Source: Neisseriales bacterium | GTDB lineage: Bacteria; Pseudomonadota; Gammaproteobacteria; Burkholderiales; UBA11063 | DNA: 64,000 nucleotides | Assembly: GCA_008017155.1 (NCBI GenBank) | Contig: SSGX01000005.1 | Location: 56,619-120,618, forward strand | Direction of reading: 5' to 3' | Shown here: positions 1-8,857 of the stretch, in pieces | Numbering within the stretch: position 1 is the stretch's first letter | How the letters are laid out: every line of letters begins with the position of its first letter | Position numbers and translations under genes: made by a program | Notes under the pieces: model-generated | What the model was told of the DNA's origin: nothing | The model's database searches: none | Seen by the model: only the letters and a program-made list of their open reading frames with translations

Positions 1-2
1 TT

Positions 3-725
3 AGGAACTTTAATAATGTATTAGAAGCAGCAAAGATTCAAGGTTTTAAATGGAGTAATCTTGAGTACGAGTTTAAAGAACCAAAACCCAAAAGATTAGT
101 GCGGGTTAATCTTGATGAGCGTATCTATCTAATTTTGGTTCAAAGATATAAAGAGCTTTCAAGTGGTGACGGAAACGGTGGCGGCTATGAGGATGTTCCT
201 TTTGAAATTGAAAGCTATATTACTGAAATTGATACTGGCAAGATTGATGCTGATTATATGAATTCACGCTTTGATAAATATTGCAAAACACTCAATAATG
301 GCAATCCTTTGGAAATAGAAGCAACTTTAAATGAGTTACATAAATCATTTGCCAGTCTAACTCAGGAAGAACAGAAATTTGCCTATCTTTTTATCCATGA
401 TGTCCAAAATGGTGATGTGCAAATAGATATAACTAAGACATTTAAAGAGTATATCATTGAATATCAAACCAAAGAAAAAGATGAACAAATTCGATTAATA
501 GTAGCCAACTTGGGGCTAGATGAAAGTAAGTTACGCCATTTAATGAGTTTGAGCATAAACGCACAAAATATTAATGATTTTGGTCGGTTTGATGAGTTAA
601 AAAACTCTGTTGATAAAGCTAAGGCAAAAACTTATTTTGAAGATTTGGCAGGGTGCCCGGTACCAGTATTTAAAGTTAATATGAGAATTGATGAATATTT
701 AAGAAGCTTACTTATTCAAGACTAA
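3..725 (+). CDS. hsdR: Type I restriction enzyme subunit HsdR, C-terminal part (5' end outside window)
   Basis: The reading frame is open from base 3, upstream of the GTG at 99, so this is the tail of a longer gene. It reads through RNFNNVLEAAK and then VRVNLDERIYLILVQRYKEL. The stretch ITEIDTGKIDADYMNSRFDK, the later LNELHKSFASLTQEEQKFAY and NINDFGRFDELKNSVDKAK are typical of the C-terminal helical region of EcoR124-type HsdR, which contacts the methyltransferase core; the nuclease and helicase motors would lie left of the window. HsdR is the ATP-driven translocating and cutting subunit. No hsdM or hsdS follows it; the only ones in the window are at the far right on the other strand. Family assignment rests on recognised sequence, not a search. 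Confidence 0.85.
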   Translation, partial: RNFNNVLEAAKIQGFKWSNLEYEFKEPKPKRLVRVNLDERIYLILVQRYKELSSGDGNGGGYEDVPFEIESYITEIDTGKIDADYMNSRFDKYCKTLNNGNPLEIEATLNELHKSFASLTQEEQKFAYLFIHDVQNGDVQIDITKTFKEYIIEYQTKEKDEQIRLIVANLGLDESKLRHLMSLSINAQNINDFGRFDELKNSVDKAKAKTYFEDLAGCPVPVFKVNMRIDEYLRSLLIQD

Positions 726-772
726 TATATTACATTCTATGCTTTAAGATTTAAAAAAATATGTTTATTAGG

Positions 773-812
773 CACCTACTGTATATTAGTTGGTGTTTAT
801 CTGTTTTATAAA
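773..812 (+). terminator. Possible terminator after hsdR
   Basis: CACCTAC (773-779) pairs with GTTGGTG (789-795) with one mismatch, followed by a T-rich stretch. It lies between the hsdR stop and the mfd start. The stem is short, so this is weak. Confidence 0.3.
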
Positions 813-828
813 TTGGTCGTTAAATATA

Positions 829-3800
829 ATGATAAAAGTTTCACTTCCTACTAAAACACATCCACAAAAAAACCAGCTTGCTAGGTTGCCAGCTGGTGGC
901 GATGCATTATTTATTGCTAATTTGGCAGCAGCTAAAAAATCACCATTTTTATATATCGCCAAGGATGGTTATGAATTAAGGCGTCTAGCTGATGAAATTA
1001 GTTTCTTTTATCCGGATTTAGCCATCGGGGTATTTCCTGACTATGAGGTTCTACCTTATGAGCGTCAATCGCCATATGCAGAATTGGTAGCTGAACGATT
1101 AAAGATTCTTTGGCAACTGCAGCAGCAAAAGCTTGATGTTGTCCTGATTCAGGCAAGTACTTTACAAACACTCTTGCCACCACTTGAGTATTTTAATCAG
1201 CGCGTATTATGGCTAAAGAAAACTAACCGAATTGATGGCACAATTTTACGTGAAAAGCTTGTTGCTGCTGGTTACCAGCATGTTAAGCAGGTTTTTGCTG
1301 AGGGTGAGTTTGCGATTCGTGGTTCGATTATCGATATTATGCCAATTGGTTTGAAGCGTGGAATCCGGATTGATCTTTTTGATGATGAAATAGAAACACT
1401 AGCTTATTTTGATAGCAAAACTCAGCTATTGGAAGAGCAGATTGATGAAATAAAGTTGCTCCCTTCGCGAGAGTATCCAAATGATTATGCCAGTCTTAAA
1501 GATGTAGTAGCTAGATTTAGCGCTAGGTTCCCAAATGAGGCTAAAAGTAGTCTTGCCAAAGATTTGCAAAGTAGTATTTTACCAGCTGGAGTCGAATTTT
1601 ATTTACCGTTATTTTTTGCCAACTGTGCCAGTTTTTTTGATTATCTTTCGCAAAATTGCCAGATTATTTATAATGAAGATTTGCTTTCAACGCTTAATCA
1701 TAACTGGCAGGAAATAAATAAACGTTACGAATATTATAGCTATCAGTATCCATGTCTTAAACCTACCGAGTTGTTTATCCCTGCTGAAGAGGTTTTTGCT
1801 AAGCTTAAAGTGCATACTTGCTGGGAAATTGCCAAGGCTGATAATCTTTATGCCGGCTTTGATCATGTTGGTAGTTTATTACAAGGGCGTGGGCAGTTTG
1901 ATTGGCTTAAAGAGCTAAAGAATAACCAGGTTATTATTTGTTCGCCGAGCCTTGGACGGCTTGAGATTCTTAAAAATACTTTAGCTAGTCAAGGAATCAG
2001 CTCACAGCAGATTGATAGTCTGGCTAATATCGGTAGTAATAAAATAAGTCTGATTAAGTCCGAATTAAATCAGGGTTTTATTTATGAGAATAGCATATTT
2101 CTGACTGAAAGCGATTTATACCCTGGAAGTGTTATTAATCGAAGTCGTAAGTATCGGAAATCTGCTGATTCTGCCAAAAATGACTTAATCTTGCGGGATC
2201 TCGCGGAAATTCAGGTTGGTGATTATGTTGTCCATCTGAATCATGGCATCGGGCGTTATGTTGGGCTTAGTACCCAGACTATTGTTGATACCAATTATGA
2301 TATGCTTGAACTTGAATATCAGGGTGGCTCAAAGCTGTTTATCCCGGTAACCAATTTACATCTTATTAGCCGTTATAGTCATCTGGATGGTACTAATGTT
2401 GAATTAACTAAGCTTGGCTCTAAAGGCTGGGATAAGATCAAGGCAAAAACCGAACAGAAAGTAAACGATGTTGCCGCCGAATTACTCGAATTATATGCCC
2501 GGCGTGAAATGCAAGAAGGGCATGCTTATACATTGCCTGAAGAATATCCTGAGTTTGCGGCAAGTTTTGGCTATGAACCAACACCAGATCAGCAAAATAG
2601 TTTTGATGAAATTATTCGTGATTTAACCGCGATAAAACCAATGGATAGACTAGTGTGTGGCGATGTGGGTTTTGGAAAAACCGAAGTTGCCATGCGAGCT
2701 GCATTTATTGTTGCTATGTCAGGTTATCAGGTGGCGATTTTGGCACCGACAACCCTACTTACCGAGCAGCTTTATCAAAAATTTGTTAATCGCTTTGCGG
2801 GCTTGCCAGTTACCGTTGGTGAGGTTTCTCGGTTTAGAAGTAAAAAAGAAGTTAATGAAACCCTACATTTATTAGCTGAAGGTAGACTAGATATAATCGT
2901 TGGTACGCACCGCTTGATTCAGGAAGATGTAAAGTTTGCTAAACTCGGGCTCGTGATTATTGACGAGGAGCATCGTTTTGGTGTCAAGCAAAAAGAACGC
3001 CTGAAGCAGCTTCGCACTAACGTAGATATTTTGACGATGACTGCTACTCCGATCCCACGAACTTTATCGATGGCTCTAGATGGTTTGCGTGATTTTTCAG
3101 TAATTGCGACAGCTCCATCAAGGAGATTAAGTGTTAATACGATTACCACTACTGATGATGATAGCGTAATTCAAGAAGCAATCCTCCGTGAAGTCCGCCG
3201 TGGTGGACAGGTGTTTTTCCTCTATAATGATGTAGCAACGATAGAGCGGATGTTTGAGCGTTTGATTAATCTTATGCCAGAGCTAAGAATCGCGATTGCG
3301 CATGGGCAAATGCCAGAAGCGCAGCTTGAACAGACGATTAAGGATTTTATCAATCAGCGCTTTAATCTGTTACTATGTTCGACAATCATTGAAACCGGGA
3401 TTGATATTCCGAATGCCAATACTATTCTTATTTATCGCGCAGATAAATTTGGTTTAGCGCAATTACATCAGTTACGTGGACGGGTAGGGCGCAGTTATCA
3501 TCAGGCATACTGTTATCTAATAATTCCAGAGAAAATTACCCCAGATGCTGAAAAACGTCTCGATGCAATTAGCATGACTAGCGAACTCGGTGCTGGCTTT
3601 AATCTGGCTTTACATGATCTTGAGATTCGTGGCGCTGGTGAAGTACTCGGTGATAATCAGGCTGGTAATATCAAGGAAGTTGGTTTATCGCTCTACACTG
3701 AGATGCTAAAAAAAGCGATTCGTAAATTAAAGCAGGGTGAAAAAATTCATGGTAATTTTGAGATTGAATCCTCATGTGATGTCAACCTGAATGTAACCGC

Positions 3801-4203
3801 GATTCTACCTGAAGATTATTGTTTGAGTGTGCATGAAAGGTTGATTTATTATAAACGGCTAGCACGCGCAGAAGATCAAGAGCAAATAGATCAAGTTTAT
3901 CAAGAAATTATTGATAGCTATGGCTTGCCACCTGAGCCTGTCAAAAATCTGATAGGGAGTCACAGTATTCGCATTATTGCTGTGAGATTAGGTGTTAAAA
4001 AGCTTGATGCTACTTCTAGTAATATAGTATTACAGTTTATCGATAATCCGCCATTAGACCCATTAAAAATTGTTTTGGTGATGCAGGAATTAAAAACCTG
4101 TAAATATGATGGTAAAAATAAACTGATCTGGCAGATAAAGTCTGATTCGGTAATAGATAAGATCAAAAATGTAAACTTTATCATTGGGAAGCTTGCAAGT
4201 TAA
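829..4203 (+). CDS. mfd: Transcription-repair coupling factor Mfd
   Basis: Mfd is an ATP-dependent translocase that removes RNA polymerase stalled at DNA lesions and recruits UvrA. The protein is 1124 aa, close to the family's usual length. An N-terminal UvrB-like region is followed by the RNA-polymerase-interacting domain (GDYVVHLNHGIGRYVGL, about residue 464), the helicase Walker A GDVGFGKTEVA (about 610), the DEEH box (about 711), LTMTATPIPRTL, and QLRGRVGRS in motif VI. The TRCF C-terminal domain fills roughly residues 985-1085. I start it at the ATG at 829 (MIKVSLPTK) rather than the TTG 39 bases upstream. The alpha/beta hydrolase follows 10 bases later and may be co-transcribed. It looks intact. 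Confidence 0.96.
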   Translation: MIKVSLPTKTHPQKNQLARLPAGGDALFIANLAAAKKSPFLYIAKDGYELRRLADEISFFYPDLAIGVFPDYEVLPYERQSPYAELVAERLKILWQLQQQKLDVVLIQASTLQTLLPPLEYFNQRVLWLKKTNRIDGTILREKLVAAGYQHVKQVFAEGEFAIRGSIIDIMPIGLKRGIRIDLFDDEIETLAYFDSKTQLLEEQIDEIKLLPSREYPNDYASLKDVVARFSARFPNEAKSSLAKDLQSSILPAGVEFYLPLFFANCASFFDYLSQNCQIIYNEDLLSTLNHNWQEINKRYEYYSYQYPCLKPTELFIPAEEVFAKLKVHTCWEIAKADNLYAGFDHVGSLLQGRGQFDWLKELKNNQVIICSPSLGRLEILKNTLASQGISSQQIDSLANIGSNKISLIKSELNQGFIYENSIFLTESDLYPGSVINRSRKYRKSADSAKNDLILRDLAEIQVGDYVVHLNHGIGRYVGLSTQTIVDTNYDMLELEYQGGSKLFIPVTNLHLISRYSHLDGTNVELTKLGSKGWDKIKAKTEQKVNDVAAELLELYARREMQEGHAYTLPEEYPEFAASFGYEPTPDQQNSFDEIIRDLTAIKPMDRLVCGDVGFGKTEVAMRAAFIVAMSGYQVAILAPTTLLTEQLYQKFVNRFAGLPVTVGEVSRFRSKKEVNETLHLLAEGRLDIIVGTHRLIQEDVKFAKLGLVIIDEEHRFGVKQKERLKQLRTNVDILTMTATPIPRTLSMALDGLRDFSVIATAPSRRLSVNTITTTDDDSVIQEAILREVRRGGQVFFLYNDVATIERMFERLINLMPELRIAIAHGQMPEAQLEQTIKDFINQRFNLLLCSTIIETGIDIPNANTILIYRADKFGLAQLHQLRGRVGRSYHQAYCYLIIPEKITPDAEKRLDAISMTSELGAGFNLALHDLEIRGAGEVLGDNQAGNIKEVGLSLYTEMLKKAIRKLKQGEKIHGNFEIESSCDVNLNVTAILPEDYCLSVHERLIYYKRLARAEDQEQIDQVYQEIIDSYGLPPEPVKNLIGSHSIRIIAVRLGVKKLDATSSNIVLQFIDNPPLDPLKIVLVMQELKTCKYDGKNKLIWQIKSDSVIDKIKNVNFIIGKLAS

Positions 4204-4213
4204 GGATATAGCT

Positions 4214-5026
4214 ATGGAGCAGATAAAATTCGAGTATCAAACTGTAAAGACCCGTAGCGGACAGACTGGTTATATTATGCTTGGCAAGGGTAAACCATTA
4301 GTTATGTTAGTTGGCTATTCGGGGAATCTGTTACACTGGAATAGTACGCTGATTTTTGAACTAGCTAAAAAATATACGGTTTATTTGCCTGATAATCGCT
4401 TGGTTGGATTAAGTACTTCCACAAATGAAGAATCAATGACAGGCTTAGCTAGAGATACACTTGATTTTATTGATGCGCTGCAATTAGAGAAACCAATATT
4501 GTGTGGCTGGTCAATGGGTGGCATAATTGCCCAAGCTCTTGCCCATGAAAATAGTGAGCGCATTTCAGGACTTGCATTTATCGTTAGTCAGCCTGACTAT
4601 AGCTATACTATGGGGCGTTTACATCAGCTCGTTGCCAATTTGCGTGAAAATCCGGGTAAAGAAAATCGTGATCGGCTGACTGAGTTGTTTTTTTCTGGTA
4701 TGCCATCGATTGAATTTCGCAAATATCTGGCAAAAACAATTTTGCCAATCGCTCACTATGTTTATCCGTTTAATGCTGCGGCACAAGCTTTGCAGGATAA
4801 GGCGGTTGCTAATTGGCAAGTGGATGAAGAGAAGCTAATGCAGATAAGTTTGCCAGCATTAATTACGGTTGCCAAAAATGACTGGGTAACCAAGCCTGAA
4901 GCTAGTTATAAACTTCATCAATTACTAACTAATTCGAAGCTAATTAGTTATCCAGATGGCGGACATTTCTTTCTTCATCATTATCCCGAAGAGCTGGCTA
5001 GTCAAATAATCAACTTCTTTAATTAA
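4214..5026 (+). CDS. Alpha/beta hydrolase
   Basis: A single-domain alpha/beta hydrolase of 270 aa. The nucleophile elbow is GWSMGG with Ser100, the acid is probably the Asp in KNDWV, and the catalytic His is in GGHFF near the C-terminus. The oxyanion-side GYSG follows strand 3. There is no signal peptide, so it should be cytoplasmic. The start ATG at 4214 has AAGGA seven bases upstream, which decides against an upstream in-frame start inside mfd. The substrate cannot be read from the sequence; the fold covers esterases, lactonases and C-C hydrolases. It ends convergently with the regulator at 5074. Confidence 0.85.
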   Translation: MEQIKFEYQTVKTRSGQTGYIMLGKGKPLVMLVGYSGNLLHWNSTLIFELAKKYTVYLPDNRLVGLSTSTNEESMTGLARDTLDFIDALQLEKPILCGWSMGGIIAQALAHENSERISGLAFIVSQPDYSYTMGRLHQLVANLRENPGKENRDRLTELFFSGMPSIEFRKYLAKTILPIAHYVYPFNAAAQALQDKAVANWQVDEEKLMQISLPALITVAKNDWVTKPEASYKLHQLLTNSKLISYPDGGHFFLHHYPEELASQIINFFN

Positions 5027-5073
5027 CAATTGCTAAGACGATAGAGCTGTGTTTTAGTTAACTTCTTCCTTAC

Positions 5074-5838
5074 TCATATGGGAGCGTCTTCATCAAGAAC
5101 AATAACACACGGAGCTGACAATGATTCTGGAATCAATTTATGATAACCCCTCTCTTTTGCTACTTTAGATAATAACTTAGTCCGAGAACCAAATAATCCA
5201 AATTTAGGGCAGAGTTTTGCTGCTATAATGTTAGAAATAGTACTCCTAGTTGTTCCCAGTGCTTCATATATTTCATCAATTGATAGGTCATTTGCTAATA
5301 AAAATGTAATCTCATGTTCCCGTTTAGTTAAATTCAGAGAATACGCTGTGGTTTCTGTGTTTTTATTTTCTGAGTTTATGCTAAGCATATTTTTAATTAT
5401 TTGATTCCTTGATAATATAGTCAGATAGCTACATTTTTTTGTATAACTTTGAATGCCAACAACTTGATTATTGTCGCAGATTATTGGTACACAAGTGACT
5501 AGATATGGTACAAATTTCTCATTATAGGGTAGATAATCTAGATAATTAATTATCTCATTCTTTCTTATAACCGCTTGTTGAATAGCATGTACTTTCATCG
5601 CATTTTCAAATATTTTTTCATAAAATATACTGTTGTGGCTATTTCCAAATATCTTTCTCATCAATTTTATATCTCTAATATCTTGATAAGATAATCCAAT
5701 TGCGTCATGGCGTGACGTTAAACCTACTGAATTTGCAGAAAGTTCTGAGCAAGCCACAATTTTACAATTTTTATCGTAAATTGCTGTTAGCAGATACTGA
5801 TTTATCAAGGGTATGAAACCTTTTAAACTTTGTTGCAT
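5074..5838 (-). CDS. LuxR-type transcriptional regulator with PAS-like sensor; likely activator of the adjacent regulon
   Basis: The protein is 254 aa from the ATG at 5838, which has GAGG five bases upstream; a longer frame exists but lacks a ribosome binding site. The N-terminal ~150 residues look PAS-like (YLLTAIYDKNCKIVACSELS, later VPIICDNNQVVGIQSY), suggesting small-molecule or redox sensing. The C-terminal ~50 residues begin LTKREHEITFLLANDLSIDE, a LuxR-type helix-turn-helix. It has no response-regulator phosphoacceptor domain. It is divergent from the exported-protein gene at 6254, and the 415-base gap carries two copies of the regulon dyad, one oriented toward this gene. I infer it binds these dyads and activates both itself and the island. 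The ligand is unknown. Confidence 0.8.
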   Translation of the reverse strand: MQQSLKGFIPLINQYLLTAIYDKNCKIVACSELSANSVGLTSRHDAIGLSYQDIRDIKLMRKIFGNSHNSIFYEKIFENAMKVHAIQQAVIRKNEIINYLDYLPYNEKFVPYLVTCVPIICDNNQVVGIQSYTKKCSYLTILSRNQIIKNMLSINSENKNTETTAYSLNLTKREHEITFLLANDLSIDEIYEALGTTRSTISNIIAAKLCPKFGLFGSRTKLLSKVAKERGYHKLIPESLSAPCVIVLDEDAPI

Positions 5839-5899
5839 TTGAACCTCATTATCTTGAAATATTAAGTATAAACATATGGCTATTACGTAAGAATGCAAG

Positions 5900-5947
5900 A
5901 TTTTATGTTAATCCCTTTTTTACTGCAATAGATGATTTTGTCTATTC
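5900..5947 (-). promoter_or_regulatory. Dyad operator plus -10 box, autoregulatory promoter of the LuxR-type regulator
   Basis: On the minus strand the 22-bp dyad (5926-5947) reads GAATAGAC-N6-ATCTATTG, then exactly 20 bp, then TAAAAT (5900-5905). This is the same geometry as the six plus-strand copies, but pointing at the regulator. It implies positive autoregulation. The promoter-proximal half is perfect and the distal half has two changes. Confidence 0.75.
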
Positions 5948-6132
5948 CTGCGTGGTATTATTTATAACAAGTAGAATAAATCTTTATTTGTTAAAAAATA
6001 CTTCAATTTGTTGTAAAAATGTAGTAGCTGTTGCTAAAACTATTTTTTTACGTGTTTTTATAAAGTTATTTTAAGCGTAATTTTTTGTTATCAAATTGAT
6101 TTGTTATTCTAAAATTTAGAAAATTTGTTTGT

Positions 6133-6181
6133 CAATAGATATTTTTATCTATTGATTGCTAATGTGTCTTTTTCATACAAT
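6133..6181 (+). promoter_or_regulatory. Dyad operator plus -10 box upstream of the 6254 gene
   Basis: Perfect CAATAGAT-N6-ATCTATTG at 6133-6154, then 21 bp, then TACAAT at 6176-6181. The start codon is 72 bases further on. The rest of the 5839-6253 gap is AT-rich and I see nothing else in it. Confidence 0.75.
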
Positions 6182-6253
6182 AGCTAGCTAAAGTTACAGC
6201 AAATATGATTTCCTGTAGTTAAAAGCAATAATAAATTTAATAAAGGTATTGAT

Positions 6254-8782
6254 ATGAAAAAACAAAGGTTAAAGCCGATTGTCTATGTTTTGGCCGGAAG
6301 CATACTACTTGCTGCTTGTAACGGCGGTAACTCTACATCTGGAGGTGGTTCGTCAGATTCTTTAAATTCTGCAAAGACGATTGTAAATAATCAAACAAAT
6401 CATGCAGCATTTATTGAAATGGTAAAAAAAGCTCAACAAGGTCCTGCCAATTATGAGGTTGTAAATAAGGATTTTTATACACCTAAACCAGTAGATCTTG
6501 CTTTTGATCCAAAATTAGTCGAAAAATCATTAAAAGTTTCTGACGCAACTAATGCAGCTATAACTGTTATTTCTGGTGCCGTTGGCTTACTTCCTGGTGC
6601 TGGTGCTGTTTTATCAATAGCGATCGCTGCAGGAGCGGGACCACTAATTGATGCCTTAAGTACGCCAGAAGCGCCTGTATATGATCCGAATGGTATTGGT
6701 CAACAGCTTGCAAGATTACAGTATAAAGTTGCGGCACTAGAGCAACAAATGCTTAAAACAAACAACATTTTTTATCAATCCATAAAAGAACAAAGTACTA
6801 ATAGTGTGAATAGTGCACAGCATAAACTATTTACAGCAATGTCTCAAATTTCATTTGCTCCGAATTTAACCTCGTCTGCTAGTAATTGCATGTTAAATAC
6901 TTCGGATCTGGCCTACCACTATTTTGGTTATAGTGGGCTTGGTTTTGATGAATTTGGTACTTCTTGTAATATTGATACAGAACTTGATTTTATGGGGATA
7001 GCTAAAGATTTATCTGCTTATTCTAGTGACTTAAATATCAGTATCTCTGATAGACAATCTTATGCGGATGCAATATCAAATATTAGTGCTTCGAGGGTTG
7101 ATGCGGGATACAATGGTGATTTTTCAAAAGTTGTGCCTATTACAGATGCAAATCAAAGTGCGCTCATTCAAGTGTTAGATGCTATGTTTACTAACCTTAA
7201 AAATTCTGCGCCACAGCAAGGGATTGTTTCTACAAACTATGCTGATACCATAGCTCAGTATAATGCGTCATTGATATATATATTGCAATCAGCTTATAAT
7301 TCACTTCAAGGTGCATATGCAATTGAGCATACCAATAATTACCTGAATTTCCTTGCTGCAGTTAATGCGCTACAAACCAGTTCTAAAGGGAATATTCCAC
7401 AAATCAGTGGTTATGAGGGGCTTCAGGCAGTTAACTTTGAGGTTAAAAAAGTTACTACCCTTGCAGATTTGGAGGCTGACTACGTCAATAAAGAAAATAA
7501 TTTACTGATGTTATACACCGCGCGAACAAATATTCTGATTAATACGGTCTATAAATACACGGTATCGGATAATCCAGTGACTGCGAAGGCGTTACCAGCA
7601 GTACCTACTTCGTACACGCTGGATGGAAAAACTTATAGTTATGAAGTGCCACTACGACCATATTCAGAAATGTACCCGAAACATTATACTACTTCAGACA
7701 TTACTTCTCTTCCAAGTGGTAATTGGAAAGAATCAGGTGCTTTATATACCTTCGGTGGTTATAGTAATTACTATCTTTGCAGTGATGGAACCAAACCTGC
7801 AGATATAAATGATAAAAATTGTAGCCTTTATCCTGAAGCGGAAAGTGGCTTTTATGATGGCGTTAATTTTTCTGTACGGGTTAAAACACCTTCAAGCACA
7901 TCGTTACCTGCGAATTTAAAAAAATCGGCTACGGTTTCTAGTGATTGGTATGTTAGTCAGCTAAATATGCCATTTAAAATTACTGGGTGCGCTAGTGGTA
8001 GTGACATAAACATAAATACTAGTAATGGTTCTTTGTATTGTTCTAAATATCAAGATTGGGAAAGAGTTACCAACGATGTTGCTAAGAAAGTAGATGCAAA
8101 AATACTTAGCCGTCAATCTCTTTATGTTCACCTAAACGGTAACGATAGTTATCCTATCGGTTTTGATATTTTTAATGAGTATGCTTTTATTAATGGTATA
8201 TTTAAAGGATATGTTAATTGGCAGCAATTTATTGTTTCAACAACAGATTTATCTGATGATGTATCTTTTAAAGATAGTTACAGATTTTCTATTAAATCAG
8301 AGAACTCCTTACCTACAGGTCCTACTTATTTAGGGTTGATGTCTGAAGCTTCTAATGGCTTCTCTAATCCATCTATGCTAACCATTCAGCTACATGGAGA
8401 CCTTGTTGGTCAAGGTGGTGGTGCGTACCTCGGAGTTGCTTGTGCTAATCTCGTAGATGAGACAGATAACTTGTCTCGTTATAATAATGGAAAAATGATT
8501 ATGCCTAGCTATTTATCTTGTTACGATCTTGATGCTAAAGGGGTAGATTCTGATTTTGTTAAATTATTTACAGTAAATGTAGATGAAGCAACGAATTCTT
8601 CATCTACTGGCTATTATCCAGTAATGACTGTTTATGATGGTGGAGATACTTTTAAACTTTATAGACTTGAAGTAAAGTATACAAATCAGTATGGTGAAAT
8701 AGGCGCACGTCGGGCACAGTTAATGTATTCCCTTGAATCGTGTGCTAACTATAGTAAATATTGTGCTGCAAATGTAAAGTAA
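6254..8782 (+). CDS. Large lipoprotein with hydrophobic hairpin and coiled coil, possibly pore-forming
   Basis: 842 aa. The N-terminus is a lipoprotein signal ending LLAAC-NGG with Cys22, so it should be anchored in the outer membrane or released from it. Residues ~99-135 form a Gly/Ala/Leu-rich hydrophobic stretch (SGAVGLLPGAGAVLSIAIAA), followed by a predicted coiled coil near 150-185 (ARLQYKVAALEQQ). This arrangement resembles helical pore-forming toxins and the N-terminal region of some insecticidal toxins, but I recognise no family signature. The C-terminal half is Cys-containing and probably beta-rich. The gene follows a dyad promoter, has RBS AAAGG, and is followed by the propeller lipoprotein at 8858. 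Export is well supported; toxin function is speculative. Confidence 0.6.
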   Translation: MKKQRLKPIVYVLAGSILLAACNGGNSTSGGGSSDSLNSAKTIVNNQTNHAAFIEMVKKAQQGPANYEVVNKDFYTPKPVDLAFDPKLVEKSLKVSDATNAAITVISGAVGLLPGAGAVLSIAIAAGAGPLIDALSTPEAPVYDPNGIGQQLARLQYKVAALEQQMLKTNNIFYQSIKEQSTNSVNSAQHKLFTAMSQISFAPNLTSSASNCMLNTSDLAYHYFGYSGLGFDEFGTSCNIDTELDFMGIAKDLSAYSSDLNISISDRQSYADAISNISASRVDAGYNGDFSKVVPITDANQSALIQVLDAMFTNLKNSAPQQGIVSTNYADTIAQYNASLIYILQSAYNSLQGAYAIEHTNNYLNFLAAVNALQTSSKGNIPQISGYEGLQAVNFEVKKVTTLADLEADYVNKENNLLMLYTARTNILINTVYKYTVSDNPVTAKALPAVPTSYTLDGKTYSYEVPLRPYSEMYPKHYTTSDITSLPSGNWKESGALYTFGGYSNYYLCSDGTKPADINDKNCSLYPEAESGFYDGVNFSVRVKTPSSTSLPANLKKSATVSSDWYVSQLNMPFKITGCASGSDININTSNGSLYCSKYQDWERVTNDVAKKVDAKILSRQSLYVHLNGNDSYPIGFDIFNEYAFINGIFKGYVNWQQFIVSTTDLSDDVSFKDSYRFSIKSENSLPTGPTYLGLMSEASNGFSNPSMLTIQLHGDLVGQGGGAYLGVACANLVDETDNLSRYNNGKMIMPSYLSCYDLDAKGVDSDFVKLFTVNVDEATNSSSTGYYPVMTVYDGGDTFKLYRLEVKYTNQYGEIGARRAQLMYSLESCANYSKYCAANVK

Positions 8783-8796
8783 GTAGGAATAACTAA

Positions 8797-8833
8797 AGAA
8801 TAAAGTAATCATGTTTTATGATTACTTTATTCT
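8797..8833 (+). terminator. Inverted repeat between the 6254 and 8858 genes
   Basis: A perfect 16-bp stem (8797-8812 with 8818-8833) around a 5-base loop. The stem is AT-rich and the following T-run is short, so it may attenuate rather than stop transcription into 8858, or protect the upstream mRNA 3' end. Confidence 0.55.
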
Positions 8834-8857
8834 ATAATTGAAATTTGGAGAAATAAA

